This document shows, in pieces, positions 7,579 through 16,440 of a DNA stretch of 64,000 nucleotides. The notes beneath the pieces were generated by a model. It did not search any database. It saw only the letters and a program-made list of their open reading frames with translations, and was not told the origin of the DNA. Numbering within the stretch: position 1 is the first letter of the stretch; the number at the start of each line of letters is the position of its first letter. The position numbers and the translations under genes are program-made. The stretch is from Mucilaginibacter sp. MD40 (GTDB lineage: Bacteria > Bacteroidota > Bacteroidia > Sphingobacteriales > Sphingobacteriaceae), in the NCBI RefSeq assembly GCF_002288635.1, contig NZ_NRSW01000001.1, positions 3,491,852 to 3,555,851 of the forward strand, read 5' to 3'.

Positions 7579-9540
7579 TTATCTTACCAGCGTAACCCAT
7601 CCTTTTTTACTCACGGTAACGAAATCGCCCATTGTGTAGGTACATACCCAATAATAAACCCCGGCGGGAACTGCAGCGCCTTTAAATGTACCATCCCAAC
7701 CAAGGAGGATATTATTGGTTTGAAACATTTGCTGCCCGTTACGAGCAAAAACCATCATGCTGTACTTAATAGGGTTGCTATCCTGATTGGGCCTGAAAAT
7801 ATCATTAGCACCATCATTATTAGGCGTAAAGGCATTAGGGAAGTCAACCGGGTCGCATTTATCTTCGTTTACCTGCAGGTCAACCTCATCTAAAATGCAA
7901 TCCTGCTCGGTTAGGATGGTAAAATGATACGAGCCTACCGGCAGATCAGGTATCAACTGCCCTATTTTATAGGTAGTATTGTTATATAATACCTTGGCAG
8001 CACCTTTTATATCGCCGTTGGGCATAAATTTTATATTTCCGTTAGCGGTACATATAGCGTTTTTTACTACCGGCAGCAGGTTGGGCTTATTTACAATTTT
8101 AAAATCGGGCACCACTACTGTAGTCTCCTTCTTATCTGCCGATGATACTATAACCAGTTTATACGTACCGGGCAACAAATCGGTAAATGTACCGTCAATA
8201 TTAGTTGTACCCGCTAAAGTATAGCTGTATTTATCCGGATGCGGTAGCGTTGATACGTTAACTACCGCTAAACCATACTTTTTACACTCGGCATCAACAT
8301 TGATGGCAGTTATAGTGATGGGCGGGCAAACATTCTGCACAAGGGTATAGTCCTTTTCATCTATCACACAACCCTGCTCGTTAACTATAGTAAAATGATA
8401 GGCACCCGGCAATAGGTCCGCAAATAAGTAGCCGCTATCGTAAAGCGCATTATTATACTTAATGCGATAACCATTGGTGCTGATCTTTAATTGTATGCTT
8501 CCTTTAATATCACAAACCGGGTTTACCAAAACCGGCACTATCGTTGGCGCGGTAAGGTTGTAATCGGGTATAGTAAAGCCCTGGACTTTTTCTGGCTGCC
8601 CTTCTGCTTTAACCGTTACTGTATAATTACCCGGCGCAAGGTTGGTAAATAAACCTGTAGTGTTGCTCGCGCCATTATTAAGCGTGTAGGTATATTCACT
8701 CGCGTGTACATCGGTTACCACCTCGGCGGTACCCTTGTTAGGCTTATCGCAATCCCTGGTCACTTTCACCTCTTTTATTTGCAGCGGCGGCTCAACAGCT
8801 GTTTCAACCGGGCTGCCCGCGTCGTAAACAACATAGGGTAATGTACCAATACTTCCTACTACCTGCCTTTTATTGAGGTCGAGCTCAAGCACGTTGGTGC
8901 CGCCGGAAACACCGGTAAACGCGTAGGCCTTTATCAAATTGCCTACTTTAACGGTTGCCAGCCCGTAAATAGACGCATCGGGTATAGGCAGCCACAAAAA
9001 AGCCTTTGAGGGGTCGTTCAGGGGTATCTTAACGATACCTGCGTAGTTGGCCATGTATAATTCGTTGTTGTAAAACACCAGATCGCCGGATGGGCCATAA
9101 GGCATAACACCCAATGATTTAGCCGCGCCGGTTGCCGGGTTCACCACCATTAATTCCGTGCCATAGCCATAAACATAATAAACCCCATCTTTCCCAACAG
9201 TTAAAGCATTACCCGGGGCAGATGTGATGTACTTACAGTTGGTGACCGTTGTTGTATTACCGGTAGTAACCAGGTCGGCGCTATATAAACCCGCGTTGAT
9301 ATCATTGTAATACAGCTTGGTGTTATCTACGGCGATAGAAAAAAACGTTCCATTACCGCAGCCTTCAACCTGTTGGGTTTGTAAACCATTTGGCGTAAAG
9401 GTTACTTTCTGGAGACGAAAATTGCTGGTACATACATAAAAGCTTTGTGCATGTAAAGCAATATGCAGGCACGATAAGAAAAGTATGATCCCAAAAGCAA
9501 CCAGCGCTTTTGGGTTTAAATTGTTATAGGGTTTAGTCAC
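7579..9540 (-). CDS. Type IX secreted protein with gliding-motility-type C-terminal sorting domain
   Basis: The 653-residue protein begins with a signal peptide (cut near LHIALHAQS). Residues about 35-240 look like a beta-propeller-type domain (SIAVDNTKLYYND, GKDGVYYVYGYG). Two repeated SprB-like modules follow, each with a NYTVTVKAEGQ or TYKLVIVSS strand. The last 90 residues are a CHU_C/type B sorting domain (FPNAFTPNNDGANDIFRP...WDGTFKGAAVPAGVYYWVCTY). It is therefore sent through the outer membrane by the type IX system. Ligand or role is unknown. It follows the LuxE-like gene by 27 bases, with an ATATTGGG/CCCAATAT palindrome (9544-9568) between. Confidence 0.9.
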   Translation of the reverse strand: MTKPYNNLNPKALVAFGIILFLSCLHIALHAQSFYVCTSNFRLQKVTFTPNGLQTQQVEGCGNGTFFSIAVDNTKLYYNDINAGLYSADLVTTGNTTTVTNCKYITSAPGNALTVGKDGVYYVYGYGTELMVVNPATGAAKSLGVMPYGPSGDLVFYNNELYMANYAGIVKIPLNDPSKAFLWLPIPDASIYGLATVKVGNLIKAYAFTGVSGGTNVLELDLNKRQVVGSIGTLPYVVYDAGSPVETAVEPPLQIKEVKVTRDCDKPNKGTAEVVTDVHASEYTYTLNNGASNTTGLFTNLAPGNYTVTVKAEGQPEKVQGFTIPDYNLTAPTIVPVLVNPVCDIKGSIQLKISTNGYRIKYNNALYDSGYLFADLLPGAYHFTIVNEQGCVIDEKDYTLVQNVCPPITITAINVDAECKKYGLAVVNVSTLPHPDKYSYTLAGTTNIDGTFTDLLPGTYKLVIVSSADKKETTVVVPDFKIVNKPNLLPVVKNAICTANGNIKFMPNGDIKGAAKVLYNNTTYKIGQLIPDLPVGSYHFTILTEQDCILDEVDLQVNEDKCDPVDFPNAFTPNNDGANDIFRPNQDSNPIKYSMMVFARNGQQMFQTNNILLGWDGTFKGAAVPAGVYYWVCTYTMGDFVTVSKKGWVTLVR

Positions 9541-9567
9541 GATATATTGGGATAAAGATACCCAATA

Positions 9568-10554
9568 TCATGATACCAGCAAATTACAACCGCGAATATC
9601 TGAATTATCAAACCGGCCCAATATTTCAAAGGAACCATCAGCATATACCTTACCGAGGTCCTGCGTGGCGATAAAGGAGCAGGAATGGATATTGGCCAGG
9701 TCAATAATATTCACGCCACCGGTTTTGCCGGTTTCTACAAGGCTGAGCGGATCATTAGTGTCACGTGTAATAATGCGCATCCAGGGCGGGCAGTTAAATA
9801 TACCTTCGCCAATAGAGTAAGCCTGCGATAAAAGCTCCGTCATCCCATACTCGGAATGGATGTGCTGTACGCCAAAGCCCGTGCAAAGCGCGGCATGCAG
9901 TTCTTCACGTATCATTTCTTTACGGCGGCCCTTCATGCCACCGGTTTCCATCACAATGAGTTCCGGGAAGCTGAGCTGATAGGTGTCGATAAAATCCAGT
10001 AAAGCAAAGGTTACCCCTATTAGTAAAGTGGGCTTGTTTTCCGCCTGTTGTTTAAGCAGGGTTTGGTAAAGGTCCTGGTGATTATAAAGGTAGAAGCCGC
10101 TATCAGAATTACCAGATTGGTTGATCATGTCCTGCGCCATGTAGATCAGCGATGAACCCTCACGTTCCAGGTAAGCTGGCAGCAAAGCTAAAACGGTATA
10201 GCTTTTTATGTCGCCATAGAATAGTTCAAATGCCTTGCGGAAGCTCTCTTCATACCAGCTTACATCATTTACGTAATGACTGCTGGTGACCATACCCGTA
10301 GTGCCTGAACTTGTGAAGATGATCTGCGGTGATCCGCTACCGGCAACCACCTGGTGCGCCTTAAAAAACTCCACTGGCAAAAAAGGTATCTGCTCTATAG
10401 ACGCAACCGCCGCCACATCTACCCCTAAACCATCTACAAACTGCTTATAAACGGCATTATTTTCTGACTGGTATCTAAACACCTGCAACGCCGTTGATAA
10501 GAATTGTTCCTCGTTATTAATAGAAAATACCTGTTGCTTACCCGGCTGTATCAT
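9568..10554 (-). CDS. LuxE-like acyl-protein synthetase family protein
   Basis: The 328-residue protein belongs to the LuxE/acyl-protein synthetase branch of the adenylate-forming enzymes. It has the AMP-binding P-loop FTSSGTTG near residue 84, an MRIITRD strand and the C-terminal DLGKVYADGSFEILGRFDNSD segment. It lacks a large C-terminal AMP-ligase domain, as LuxE does. No luxCD partners are present, so luminescence is not implied. It probably activates an acyl or aryl acid. A -7 box, TATCTTTG, lies at 10562-10569, so the leader would be only a few bases. Confidence 0.82.
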   Translation of the reverse strand: MIQPGKQQVFSINNEEQFLSTALQVFRYQSENNAVYKQFVDGLGVDVAAVASIEQIPFLPVEFFKAHQVVAGSGSPQIIFTSSGTTGMVTSSHYVNDVSWYEESFRKAFELFYGDIKSYTVLALLPAYLEREGSSLIYMAQDMINQSGNSDSGFYLYNHQDLYQTLLKQQAENKPTLLIGVTFALLDFIDTYQLSFPELIVMETGGMKGRRKEMIREELHAALCTGFGVQHIHSEYGMTELLSQAYSIGEGIFNCPPWMRIITRDTNDPLSLVETGKTGGVNIIDLANIHSCSFIATQDLGKVYADGSFEILGRFDNSDIRGCNLLVS

Positions 10555-10887
10555 GTAAGCGCAAAGATAATGGTGATGTACGATTTTAGATTAATTGATT
10601 TTAGAATTACGATTTTAGATTTACGAATTCAAAATAGTAAACTAAAAACGTCGGTTTATTTACAAGCGATGTAATAGAACCTGCATATCTGAAATCTGCA
10701 CATTGCACATATAACGTGTTAAATAATCCATCTAAATCGTAAATCTGGAACCCTAAATCTAAAATCGTACATCGTAAATCTAAAATCACAAATCGTACAT
10801 CCTCAATCGTAAATCTAAAATCATTTTATCCTCCTTCCGCAACAAATATTCTGTAAGGGAGTTATAATTGCACAAGAAAACATCGTT
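10555..10887. repeat. Gap with a second ATCGTAAATC / GATTTACGAT repeat array
   Basis: Units of GATTTTAGATT and GATTTTAGATTTACGA run at 10571-10627. Reverse-complement units (AAATCGTAAATCT, AAATCGTACATCG) fill 10725-10824. The 100 bases between (10628-10724) show no feature. The layout repeats that of 4237-4468. A -7 box for the LuxE-like gene sits at the left edge. The gap otherwise holds only the promoter region of the SYLF gene. Confidence 0.82.
10562..10569 (-). promoter_or_regulatory. Bacteroidota -7 promoter box for the LuxE-like gene
   Basis: TATCTTTG on the minus strand ends 8 bases before the ATG at 10554. The resulting leader would be very short. No -33 element is clear. Confidence 0.5.
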
Positions 10888-11565
10888 ATGAAAAATTTAA
10901 AATTTTTAGGCTTACCCCTACTGTTAAGCATGTTTATGATGCTTACACCGGCCGCCTGGGCACAGGAAAAAGGAATTAAAAAAATAAACGAGGCTACCGT
11001 TGTGCTGAAAGATTTTAGCAAGATGAAAGAAACCATCCCTCACCAACTATTAGAGGAGTACGAGGGCATCGTGATCATTCCGAAACTGATAAACGCCGGT
11101 TTTGGTATTGGCGGCAAACGCGGACAAGGACTTGCCATGGTTAAACTGCCCGATGGCAAATGGAGCGACCCGGTGTTTATTACCCTTACAGGTGGCAGCA
11201 TTGGTTTCCAGATAGGCGTACAGTCTGTTGATATGGTGTTGGTTTTCCACCACAAAGGCGTACTTACCGAAGTGAAGGATGGTGACTTTACCATTGGTGG
11301 CGACATCTCCGCGGCAGCAGGTCCGGTGGGTCGCAGTTCTACGGCCAGCACAGATTACAAACTGGAAGCTGAAGTTTACAGCTATTCGCGCAGTAAAGGT
11401 TTATTCGCAGGTATCAGCATAAACGGCTCTAACCTGGCCATTAACAAATCGGCCAATGCTGATTTTTATGGTGCCGATGCCGACTCAGGTGAGATCTTCA
11501 ATCGCGCTACCAGCACCAACGCGGCTATAGCTAAATTGAAAGCCACTTTGGAAAGTTTTAAATAA
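10888..11565 (+). CDS. SYLF-domain (Ysc84-like) lipid-binding secreted protein
   Basis: The 225-residue protein has a signal peptide (LLLSMFMMLTPAAWAQE, cut after AQ). The mature part is a SYLF domain: IPHQLLEEYEGIVIIPKL, GFGIGGKRGQGLAMVK, GSIGFQIGVQSVDMVLVF and AAGPVGRSSTASTD, then SYSRSKGLFAGISINGSNL. SYLF proteins bind phosphoinositides in eukaryotes; in bacteria the role is unsettled but periplasmic. The last 20 codons, stop and terminator are duplicated 839 bp downstream. Confidence 0.92.
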   Translation: MKNLKFLGLPLLLSMFMMLTPAAWAQEKGIKKINEATVVLKDFSKMKETIPHQLLEEYEGIVIIPKLINAGFGIGGKRGQGLAMVKLPDGKWSDPVFITLTGGSIGFQIGVQSVDMVLVFHHKGVLTEVKDGDFTIGGDISAAAGPVGRSSTASTDYKLEAEVYSYSRSKGLFAGISINGSNLAINKSANADFYGADADSGEIFNRATSTNAAIAKLKATLESFK

Positions 11566-11670
11566 GCGTAATGGCTTCTTAAATAAAATGCCCGAACTTA
11601 ATGGTTCGGGCATTTTTTGTTTAAGCTGAAAGCTTAATGTATTTTAGGTGGAAGTGAGAAACTTCGACTA
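11503..11670. repeat. Direct repeat copy 1: 3' end of the SYLF gene with its terminator
   Basis: This 168-bp segment starts in the SYLF gene at the codons for RATSTNAAIAKLKATLESFK, and runs through the stop, the hairpin terminator and the GGTGGAAGTGAGAAACTT tract. Copy 2 at 12342-12504 matches it base for base over most of its length. The copies bracket the AT-rich lipoprotein gene. Confidence 0.93.
11587..11617 (+). terminator. Terminator of the SYLF gene
   Basis: ATGCCCGAAC, a short loop, GTTCGGGCAT and a T6 run form a strong hairpin 22 bases past the SYLF stop. Confidence 0.9.
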
Positions 11671-11735
11671 ACGATAATTTTTATTATTTAGACAAATTTT
11701 AATATTATTGTTAATCTAAATCATATCAATTATAG

Positions 11736-12338
11736 ATGAAAAGTCTTAAAATAATTTTCTCAATTTTAATTTTGTGTTCCTCTGCATGCGTACAAAGAAC
11801 TCAACAGGTCTCACCTAATATTAAGCCAAAAGATAGGACAGCAAATTGGCCTAAATCTGAAAGAGAATTATTGAAAGAATTTAATAAATGGCTATATAAA
11901 TACAGCTCCAGTGGTAGCGATATAGAGAAAGAAGAAATTTCACAGGCTGCAATGACTGACGTAAACAATTATGTGCAAAAGGTTATGCCGCAAAGCTTCT
12001 CAAAGTGGGTAGTCGTAGTAGGAGAAACTAAAATATTAGGTTCAACTGATAAGATAGCCGAAACGGAGTTCTATGTAATTAGGGATGATAATCCGGATGA
12101 TAAATATCCAGAGTTTGATAACATCATTCTTACGGCACGTGTTCCCATGAGTGACAAAGCTTCTTTGAATTGGCTTAAAAAAGTAAGTCAGGGAGAAACA
12201 GTTTTATTATCCGGAACATTCGTGCCTTTAGAAAAAGATGATAAAATATACAGTAATGGAGTTAGTTCTGAACCATATAATGTTCTAACTAACCCCGAAC
12301 TATTTATCACAATTACAGACGTTGCCCAATCAAAATAG
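11736..12338 (+). CDS. Orphan predicted lipoprotein in an AT-rich island
   Basis: The 200-residue protein starts with MKSLKIIFSILILCSSAC, a lipoprotein signal with Cys18 as the likely acylated residue. The mature part is hydrophilic. Its second half alternates short strands (SKWVVVVGETKILGS, TVLLSGTFVPL, LFITITDV) and could be an OB-like fold (tentative). I recognise no family. The gene is clearly richer in A and T than its neighbours. Its stop lies 3 bases before the second SYLF-tail repeat, so it probably arrived by transfer. Confidence 0.72.
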   Translation: MKSLKIIFSILILCSSACVQRTQQVSPNIKPKDRTANWPKSERELLKEFNKWLYKYSSSGSDIEKEEISQAAMTDVNNYVQKVMPQSFSKWVVVVGETKILGSTDKIAETEFYVIRDDNPDDKYPEFDNIILTARVPMSDKASLNWLKKVSQGETVLLSGTFVPLEKDDKIYSNGVSSEPYNVLTNPELFITITDVAQSK

Positions 12339-12341
12339 TAC

Positions 12342-12504
12342 CGCGCTACCAGCACCAACGCGGCTATAGTTAAATTGAAAGCTACTTTGGAAAGTTTTAA
12401 ATAAGTACAACCGTTTTAAATGAAATGCCCGAACTTAACAGTTCGGGCATTTTTTTAAGTGTAAGCTTAATATATTTAAAGGTGGAAGTGAGAAACTTTG
12501 ACTA
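12342..12504. repeat. Direct repeat copy 2: SYLF gene tail without the gene
   Basis: This copy matches 11503-11670. It keeps the last 20 SYLF codons in frame (with one Ala-to-Val change and some silent changes), the stop and the terminator, but has no start or upstream domain, so it is a pseudogene fragment. It begins 3 bases after the orphan lipoprotein stop and ends 8 bases before the stop of the next, convergent gene. Confidence 0.93.
12425..12457. terminator. Second copy of the SYLF terminator, between convergent orphan genes
   Basis: ATGCCCGAAC, loop TTAACA, GTTCGGGCAT and a T7 run. It carries two changes in the loop relative to copy 1 but the stem is intact. It can serve the lipoprotein gene upstream of it. 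Confidence 0.85.
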
Positions 12505-12512
12505 CACTATTT

Positions 12513-12902
12513 TTACAATTTCTTTTCTTCTTCTTTTATAATAAGCTTAGCAAGCTCCACAATTTTCGAAATCTTTTGTTTGAATTCATCTAATTTTGAA
12601 CTAGAAAATTTTGTTACGAATATGTTAAATTTTGCTATCTCATTAGTTAATTCTAAATGACTTTTTCGTCGATCATCCAATAACATTAACACAAAAAATC
12701 CACTTTTTGATAATTCATGTAAAGTGTCAATATTTTTAGGGTCGATACGACTTGACAAAGAAATAAAAGATGCTATTTCAGATCGAAAATCTTCAATCCA
12801 TTTGCTCCTTTTATTTTTTATTGTTTGTCTTGACGCTAACCAATGAGACGACACCACAGTTACCAACAGTACTATTAAGGTTATATAATCTCGAATTTCC
12901 AT
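12513..12902 (-). CDS. Orphan small membrane-anchored protein
   Basis: The 129-residue protein has one N-terminal membrane helix (YITLIVLLVTVVSSHWLA), a basic cluster (RQTIKNKRSKW), and a helical, charged remainder ending in IKEEEKKL. The layout suggests a single-pass anchor with a cytosolic helical part. I recognise no family. Its base composition is AT-rich like the facing lipoprotein gene. Both genes lie tightly against the SYLF-tail repeat. Confidence 0.65.
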   Translation of the reverse strand: MEIRDYITLIVLLVTVVSSHWLASRQTIKNKRSKWIEDFRSEIASFISLSSRIDPKNIDTLHELSKSGFFVLMLLDDRRKSHLELTNEIAKFNIFVTKFSSSKLDEFKQKISKIVELAKLIIKEEEKKL

Positions 12903-12931
12903 TATTAAATATTAAATTTCGCGAAGAGTTA

Positions 12932-13270
12932 TCAACTGTTCTCAAACACCTTCTTCACCAAAAGCCCTGATAAGGCCGAAAAACCTCCCACTACACCGCC
13001 TATTAAGACGGTAACCGCCAGCATGGCCCACCAGTATTTTAAGTGGAATACCTGCGCTACGCGGGTGGCCAGTAAGTGATCGTTGGGGATGCTTTTTAAC
13101 AAAGCCAGGGCCGCCCATGCAATGGCCAAACCGCCAAAGCCCGACCAAAACGCCTGCCGGGATGTTCTGCCAAGGATAATGGCCGCGATAAATGCCAACG
13201 CGCAGGCCGCCCACCAGGGGATCAGGTAGCCGCAAACAAAGGCCAGTAAGAGTATCATTCCGAATAACAT
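12932..13270 (-). CDS. Small integral membrane protein
   Basis: The 112-residue protein is almost entirely hydrophobic, with three or four membrane helices (MILLLAFVCGYLIPWWAACALAF split in two, GFGGLAIAWAALALL, WWAMLAVTVLIGGVVGGFSAL). It follows the penicillin-acylase-family gene by 6 bases and is probably its operon partner. Similar small proteins are common in the family Sphingobacteriaceae. No function is recognised. Confidence 0.75.
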   Translation of the reverse strand: MLFGMILLLAFVCGYLIPWWAACALAFIAAIILGRTSRQAFWSGFGGLAIAWAALALLKSIPNDHLLATRVAQVFHLKYWWAMLAVTVLIGGVVGGFSALSGLLVKKVFENS

Positions 13271-13276
13271 ATCTTT

Positions 13277-15709
13277 TTATTTGATTAGGGTTAGCGTCGT
13301 TTTAATGCGCGGCGATTTCTCTGCTGAGGTGTGCAGGTAGAGCAAATGGTTCAGCTTCCCCTGCTGCCAGGTCTTTAACATATCATCATAATAAAAACTG
13401 CCGGGATTGCCTGATTGCCCGCCCGGTAATATGCCGTAGCCCTGAGGCTGTGGCCCTAACTGCACCACCATACGCCAAGATGGGCCATGCCCGTCTATCA
13501 GGGCGTTTACCGTAGAACCCGCGCCGCCCGATTCAAAATTACCTGAACCCAAACCAGGCACATGCCCCAAATGGGCCACTTCAAAAGCTTTTATCTTACC
13601 CCATTGCCATGAAGCGCCCACTTTGCCGTATTTGCGCGTTAGCTCATCAACCGTAGCAGTGAAAGAGGCCATTACCACATCCGTAGCGGTTTCTACTACC
13701 GGTGTACGTTTATTATCAAACCAAACCGAGTTAGGCTGTTTCATCAGCAAAGCCTCGGTGCGGTCCATGGTGGGGTAATCGTAAACCGTATCTTTACTGC
13801 CGAAATTATCGCGCCAGGTAAAATCATATAATTTATGCCACCAGTTCTCAAATATGGTTGCCCTTATCGAGTTTACTTTGTAGAACTTATCCCATTTTTT
13901 CAGGGCATTCAGGGCAGCCAACTGACTATCATCCAGCTTGGAGGCATCCAGGTATTTGAGCATGGTAGGCAAAATATCCTGTGCACGTATACTGTAATCG
14001 TCCATCTGTAACAAACGCAGGCTATCCACCGTGACTTTTTTCATGGCGCCAAGCCGGTCGTTAATGCGCTTGCCGCGTTCATAACCCTCAAACTTCCAGT
14101 TGATATAGTAAGGATAAGTTGGGTCTGTAGATGATTGGTTGGCCGAACTCACAAAACCACGAGGCGGATTTTTCACCGTTGGGTTTTGGTCATAAGGGAT
14201 CCAACCCTGCCAGTCATTCGCGGGGTTGCTGCCGTCTAAGATAAACTTACCCTGGTCTTTGTACTTGAGCGGCAGTTTACCATTAGGCGTAATGGCGATA
14301 TCGTTATCTGCCGAGGCGAACACAAAATTTTGCGCCGGAGCGGTGTAATAGGTTAAAGCCTTACGGTAATCGGCATAATTGGCCGCCCGGTTAAGCAGGT
14401 AGAAGGTTTTAAACTCGTCGCTTTCGTCGTGCGCTATCCAGCGCAGCGCGTTTCCGGCAGGTACATTGGAGCGGCCCTTTTTACGCATCTCTTCATTATC
14501 GTACACCACCGGACCATGATGGGTGTACAGTACCGTATCTATTACATCGGCCTGCCCCCTTACCTTTATCACTTCAACCTTGCGGGTAACTTTATTCCAT
14601 TTGTTATTATACCAGTACTCATTACGGCCGGCATCTTTAAATTTCACCTGGTACCAGTCCAGCACGTCGGCATCTACATTGGTAACTCCCCAGCTTATTT
14701 TCTGGTTATAACCTATCACCACGCAGGGCGCGCCGGGCAGGGTAACGCCGTAAACATTTACTCCCGGCCCAACCATTTGCACCTGGTACCATATGGATGG
14801 GAAGGTTAGGTTCAAATGCGGGTCATTAGCCAGCATGGGGTAACCTGTAGCCGTTTTGGAGCCGCTTACCGCCCAGTTATTACTGCCTATGCCCTCTACC
14901 TTTTCCTTGTTTTGCATAGCCGCCATCAGCTGCGCCTTAAAAGCCGGGGGCGGTTGCGGTATGGGCAACGGTTTAAAATCCCATTTTGTACCTGCGGGGA
15001 TAATGGGATCCTCATGCATAGGGTAATCAGGAAAAAGATCATTGGTGACCTTCGCGCCAAACTTATTGAGCACGTTGGTAAGCCCCAACTCGTTTGAGCC
15101 ACCGGCCAAAGTTTCCGACATCAACTTCAGCAAGTAGGCCGAATTAATGGGTTTCCACTCTTCGGGCGCATAACCCAGCAGTTTAAACTCCAAAGGATAG
15201 CCACCGGGTTTAAGGTGTTTAATATAGGCATTTACACCATCGCTATAAGCTTGTATTACTTTACCCATTACCGGGTCTTTCATGATGCCCTGTAAAGTAT
15301 GCTCGGCGCCGTAGGTCATGCCCATGCGGCGGTGGTAGCGGTCAAGTTCCAGTGCCTTAGGGCCAACCACCTCTGATAGCCTGCCCGCCGCACTGCGGGT
15401 TTGGATATCCATTTGCCACAGGCGCGCCTTGGCGGTAAGGTAGCCTTGCACGTAGTACAGGTCATGGTCGTTTTTAGCGAAGATGTGCGGAATGCGGTTA
15501 TCATCAAACTGTACGGTAACCTCATCCTGCAGATCGCTTAATTTAAGTTTCTCTTGCGGGAGAATATTTTTGCTTTCGGCGTTTTGCCAAAACCCGGTTG
15601 AAGGGTTCAGGAAATTGCCCAGCGGGGGTATATCGCCAAACTTGGTTTGCAGCGCCCAGATGAGCGCACCGGTAAATACGAGGCAGATGATCGCTTTAAA
15701 TACTTTCAT
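13277..15709 (-). CDS. Penicillin acylase family (Ntn-hydrolase) protein
   Basis: The 810-residue proenzyme begins with a signal anchor (AIICLVFTGALIWALQ). The alpha part carries DEVTVQFDDNRIPHIFAKN. The self-cleavage site is Gly275-Ser276 in GIGSNNWAVSG; Ser276 becomes the N-terminal nucleophile of the beta chain. LANDPHLNLTFPSIWYQVQM and GAPCVVIGYNQKISWGVTNVD are hallmark beta-chain motifs. It cleaves amide bonds, for example in N-acyl homoserine lactones or beta-lactams, in the periplasm; the substrate here is unknown. Length is typical. Confidence 0.95.
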   Translation of the reverse strand: MKVFKAIICLVFTGALIWALQTKFGDIPPLGNFLNPSTGFWQNAESKNILPQEKLKLSDLQDEVTVQFDDNRIPHIFAKNDHDLYYVQGYLTAKARLWQMDIQTRSAAGRLSEVVGPKALELDRYHRRMGMTYGAEHTLQGIMKDPVMGKVIQAYSDGVNAYIKHLKPGGYPLEFKLLGYAPEEWKPINSAYLLKLMSETLAGGSNELGLTNVLNKFGAKVTNDLFPDYPMHEDPIIPAGTKWDFKPLPIPQPPPAFKAQLMAAMQNKEKVEGIGSNNWAVSGSKTATGYPMLANDPHLNLTFPSIWYQVQMVGPGVNVYGVTLPGAPCVVIGYNQKISWGVTNVDADVLDWYQVKFKDAGRNEYWYNNKWNKVTRKVEVIKVRGQADVIDTVLYTHHGPVVYDNEEMRKKGRSNVPAGNALRWIAHDESDEFKTFYLLNRAANYADYRKALTYYTAPAQNFVFASADNDIAITPNGKLPLKYKDQGKFILDGSNPANDWQGWIPYDQNPTVKNPPRGFVSSANQSSTDPTYPYYINWKFEGYERGKRINDRLGAMKKVTVDSLRLLQMDDYSIRAQDILPTMLKYLDASKLDDSQLAALNALKKWDKFYKVNSIRATIFENWWHKLYDFTWRDNFGSKDTVYDYPTMDRTEALLMKQPNSVWFDNKRTPVVETATDVVMASFTATVDELTRKYGKVGASWQWGKIKAFEVAHLGHVPGLGSGNFESGGAGSTVNALIDGHGPSWRMVVQLGPQPQGYGILPGGQSGNPGSFYYDDMLKTWQQGKLNHLLYLHTSAEKSPRIKTTLTLIK

Positions 15710-15756
15710 TTTTGAGTGTGAGGTATTTGCAGGAAAGATAAGTATTGTACAGCGTT

Positions 15757-16323
15757 TTAAAAAGCCAGCGTATCCAAGTGTTTGCGGCGGCGCTTACGAT
15801 AAGTACGTTTCTTTTTAGGCTTGTCCTGCTTTTTGTCGAGCCGCTGTTCCCGCTCACCTTTGCGGAAGTTCCAGGGTGGTGTAGGGTTGGCATCCTGCCA
15901 TAAGCCGAGGCGGCTTTGGCGGGCCTGCTGCTCCAGCATGGCCAGCTCCATACTTTTTGAATAGGCGCGGTATTGCCAGGCATAACCATTCTTAACCAGC
16001 TGCTTATTTACGCTTGTGCCATCCTCCAGTTCAACCCAGCCTACGGTACGGCCGTAGCGGTCGGTGTTATTAACGATTAGCCGCACCATTTTACCAAAGC
16101 ACAGGTCTGAGGTAAATTGCTTTGCGGCCTGCCCATAGGCCTGACTTTTCTCCGGGCAATCTACCTCGGCCAGCCTTACCGTTACCTGTTGGTTTTGGGG
16201 CGAGAGCAGCACCATGGTGTCGCCATCTTTTACACCAACCACTTTATACAGGTCGGTTTTGCGGTTACAACTCAGCGCGAAACAAAAAACGAGCACACAA
16301 AACAACAATAGCTTTTTTAGCAT
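15757..16323 (-). CDS. Thermonuclease-like (SNase) lipoprotein
   Basis: The 188-residue protein carries a lipoprotein signal (LLLFCVLVFCFALSC). The staphylococcal-nuclease fold is shown by VGVKDGDTMVLL, VRLAEVDCPEKSQAYGQAAK and NTDRYGRTVGWV, which hold the calcium-binding Asp residues and both active-site Arg, and by GYAWQYRAY. The last 35 residues are very basic (KKKRTYRKRRRKH). The ATG at 16323 is preferred over one at 16356 because it places the signal correctly. It probably cuts extracellular or periplasmic nucleic acid. Confidence 0.92.
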   Translation of the reverse strand: MLKKLLLFCVLVFCFALSCNRKTDLYKVVGVKDGDTMVLLSPQNQQVTVRLAEVDCPEKSQAYGQAAKQFTSDLCFGKMVRLIVNNTDRYGRTVGWVELEDGTSVNKQLVKNGYAWQYRAYSKSMELAMLEQQARQSRLGLWQDANPTPPWNFRKGEREQRLDKKQDKPKKKRTYRKRRRKHLDTLAF

Positions 16324-16440
16324 GGCAACGAAGATACATAATAGTGATTTGGTCAATAGCTAAAATACCATCAGCCTGTAAAATAAAGCAGCCGGCAAAC
16401 TAAAGCTTTACTTTATAAGTTTAATCTAAAAACGAGAAAC

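Noticed and set aside
11503..12504. Integron-like cassette with attC-type sites
   Set aside because: The repeats are gene tails plus terminators, with no core GTTRRRY sites and no integrase nearby; homologous or other recombination fits better.
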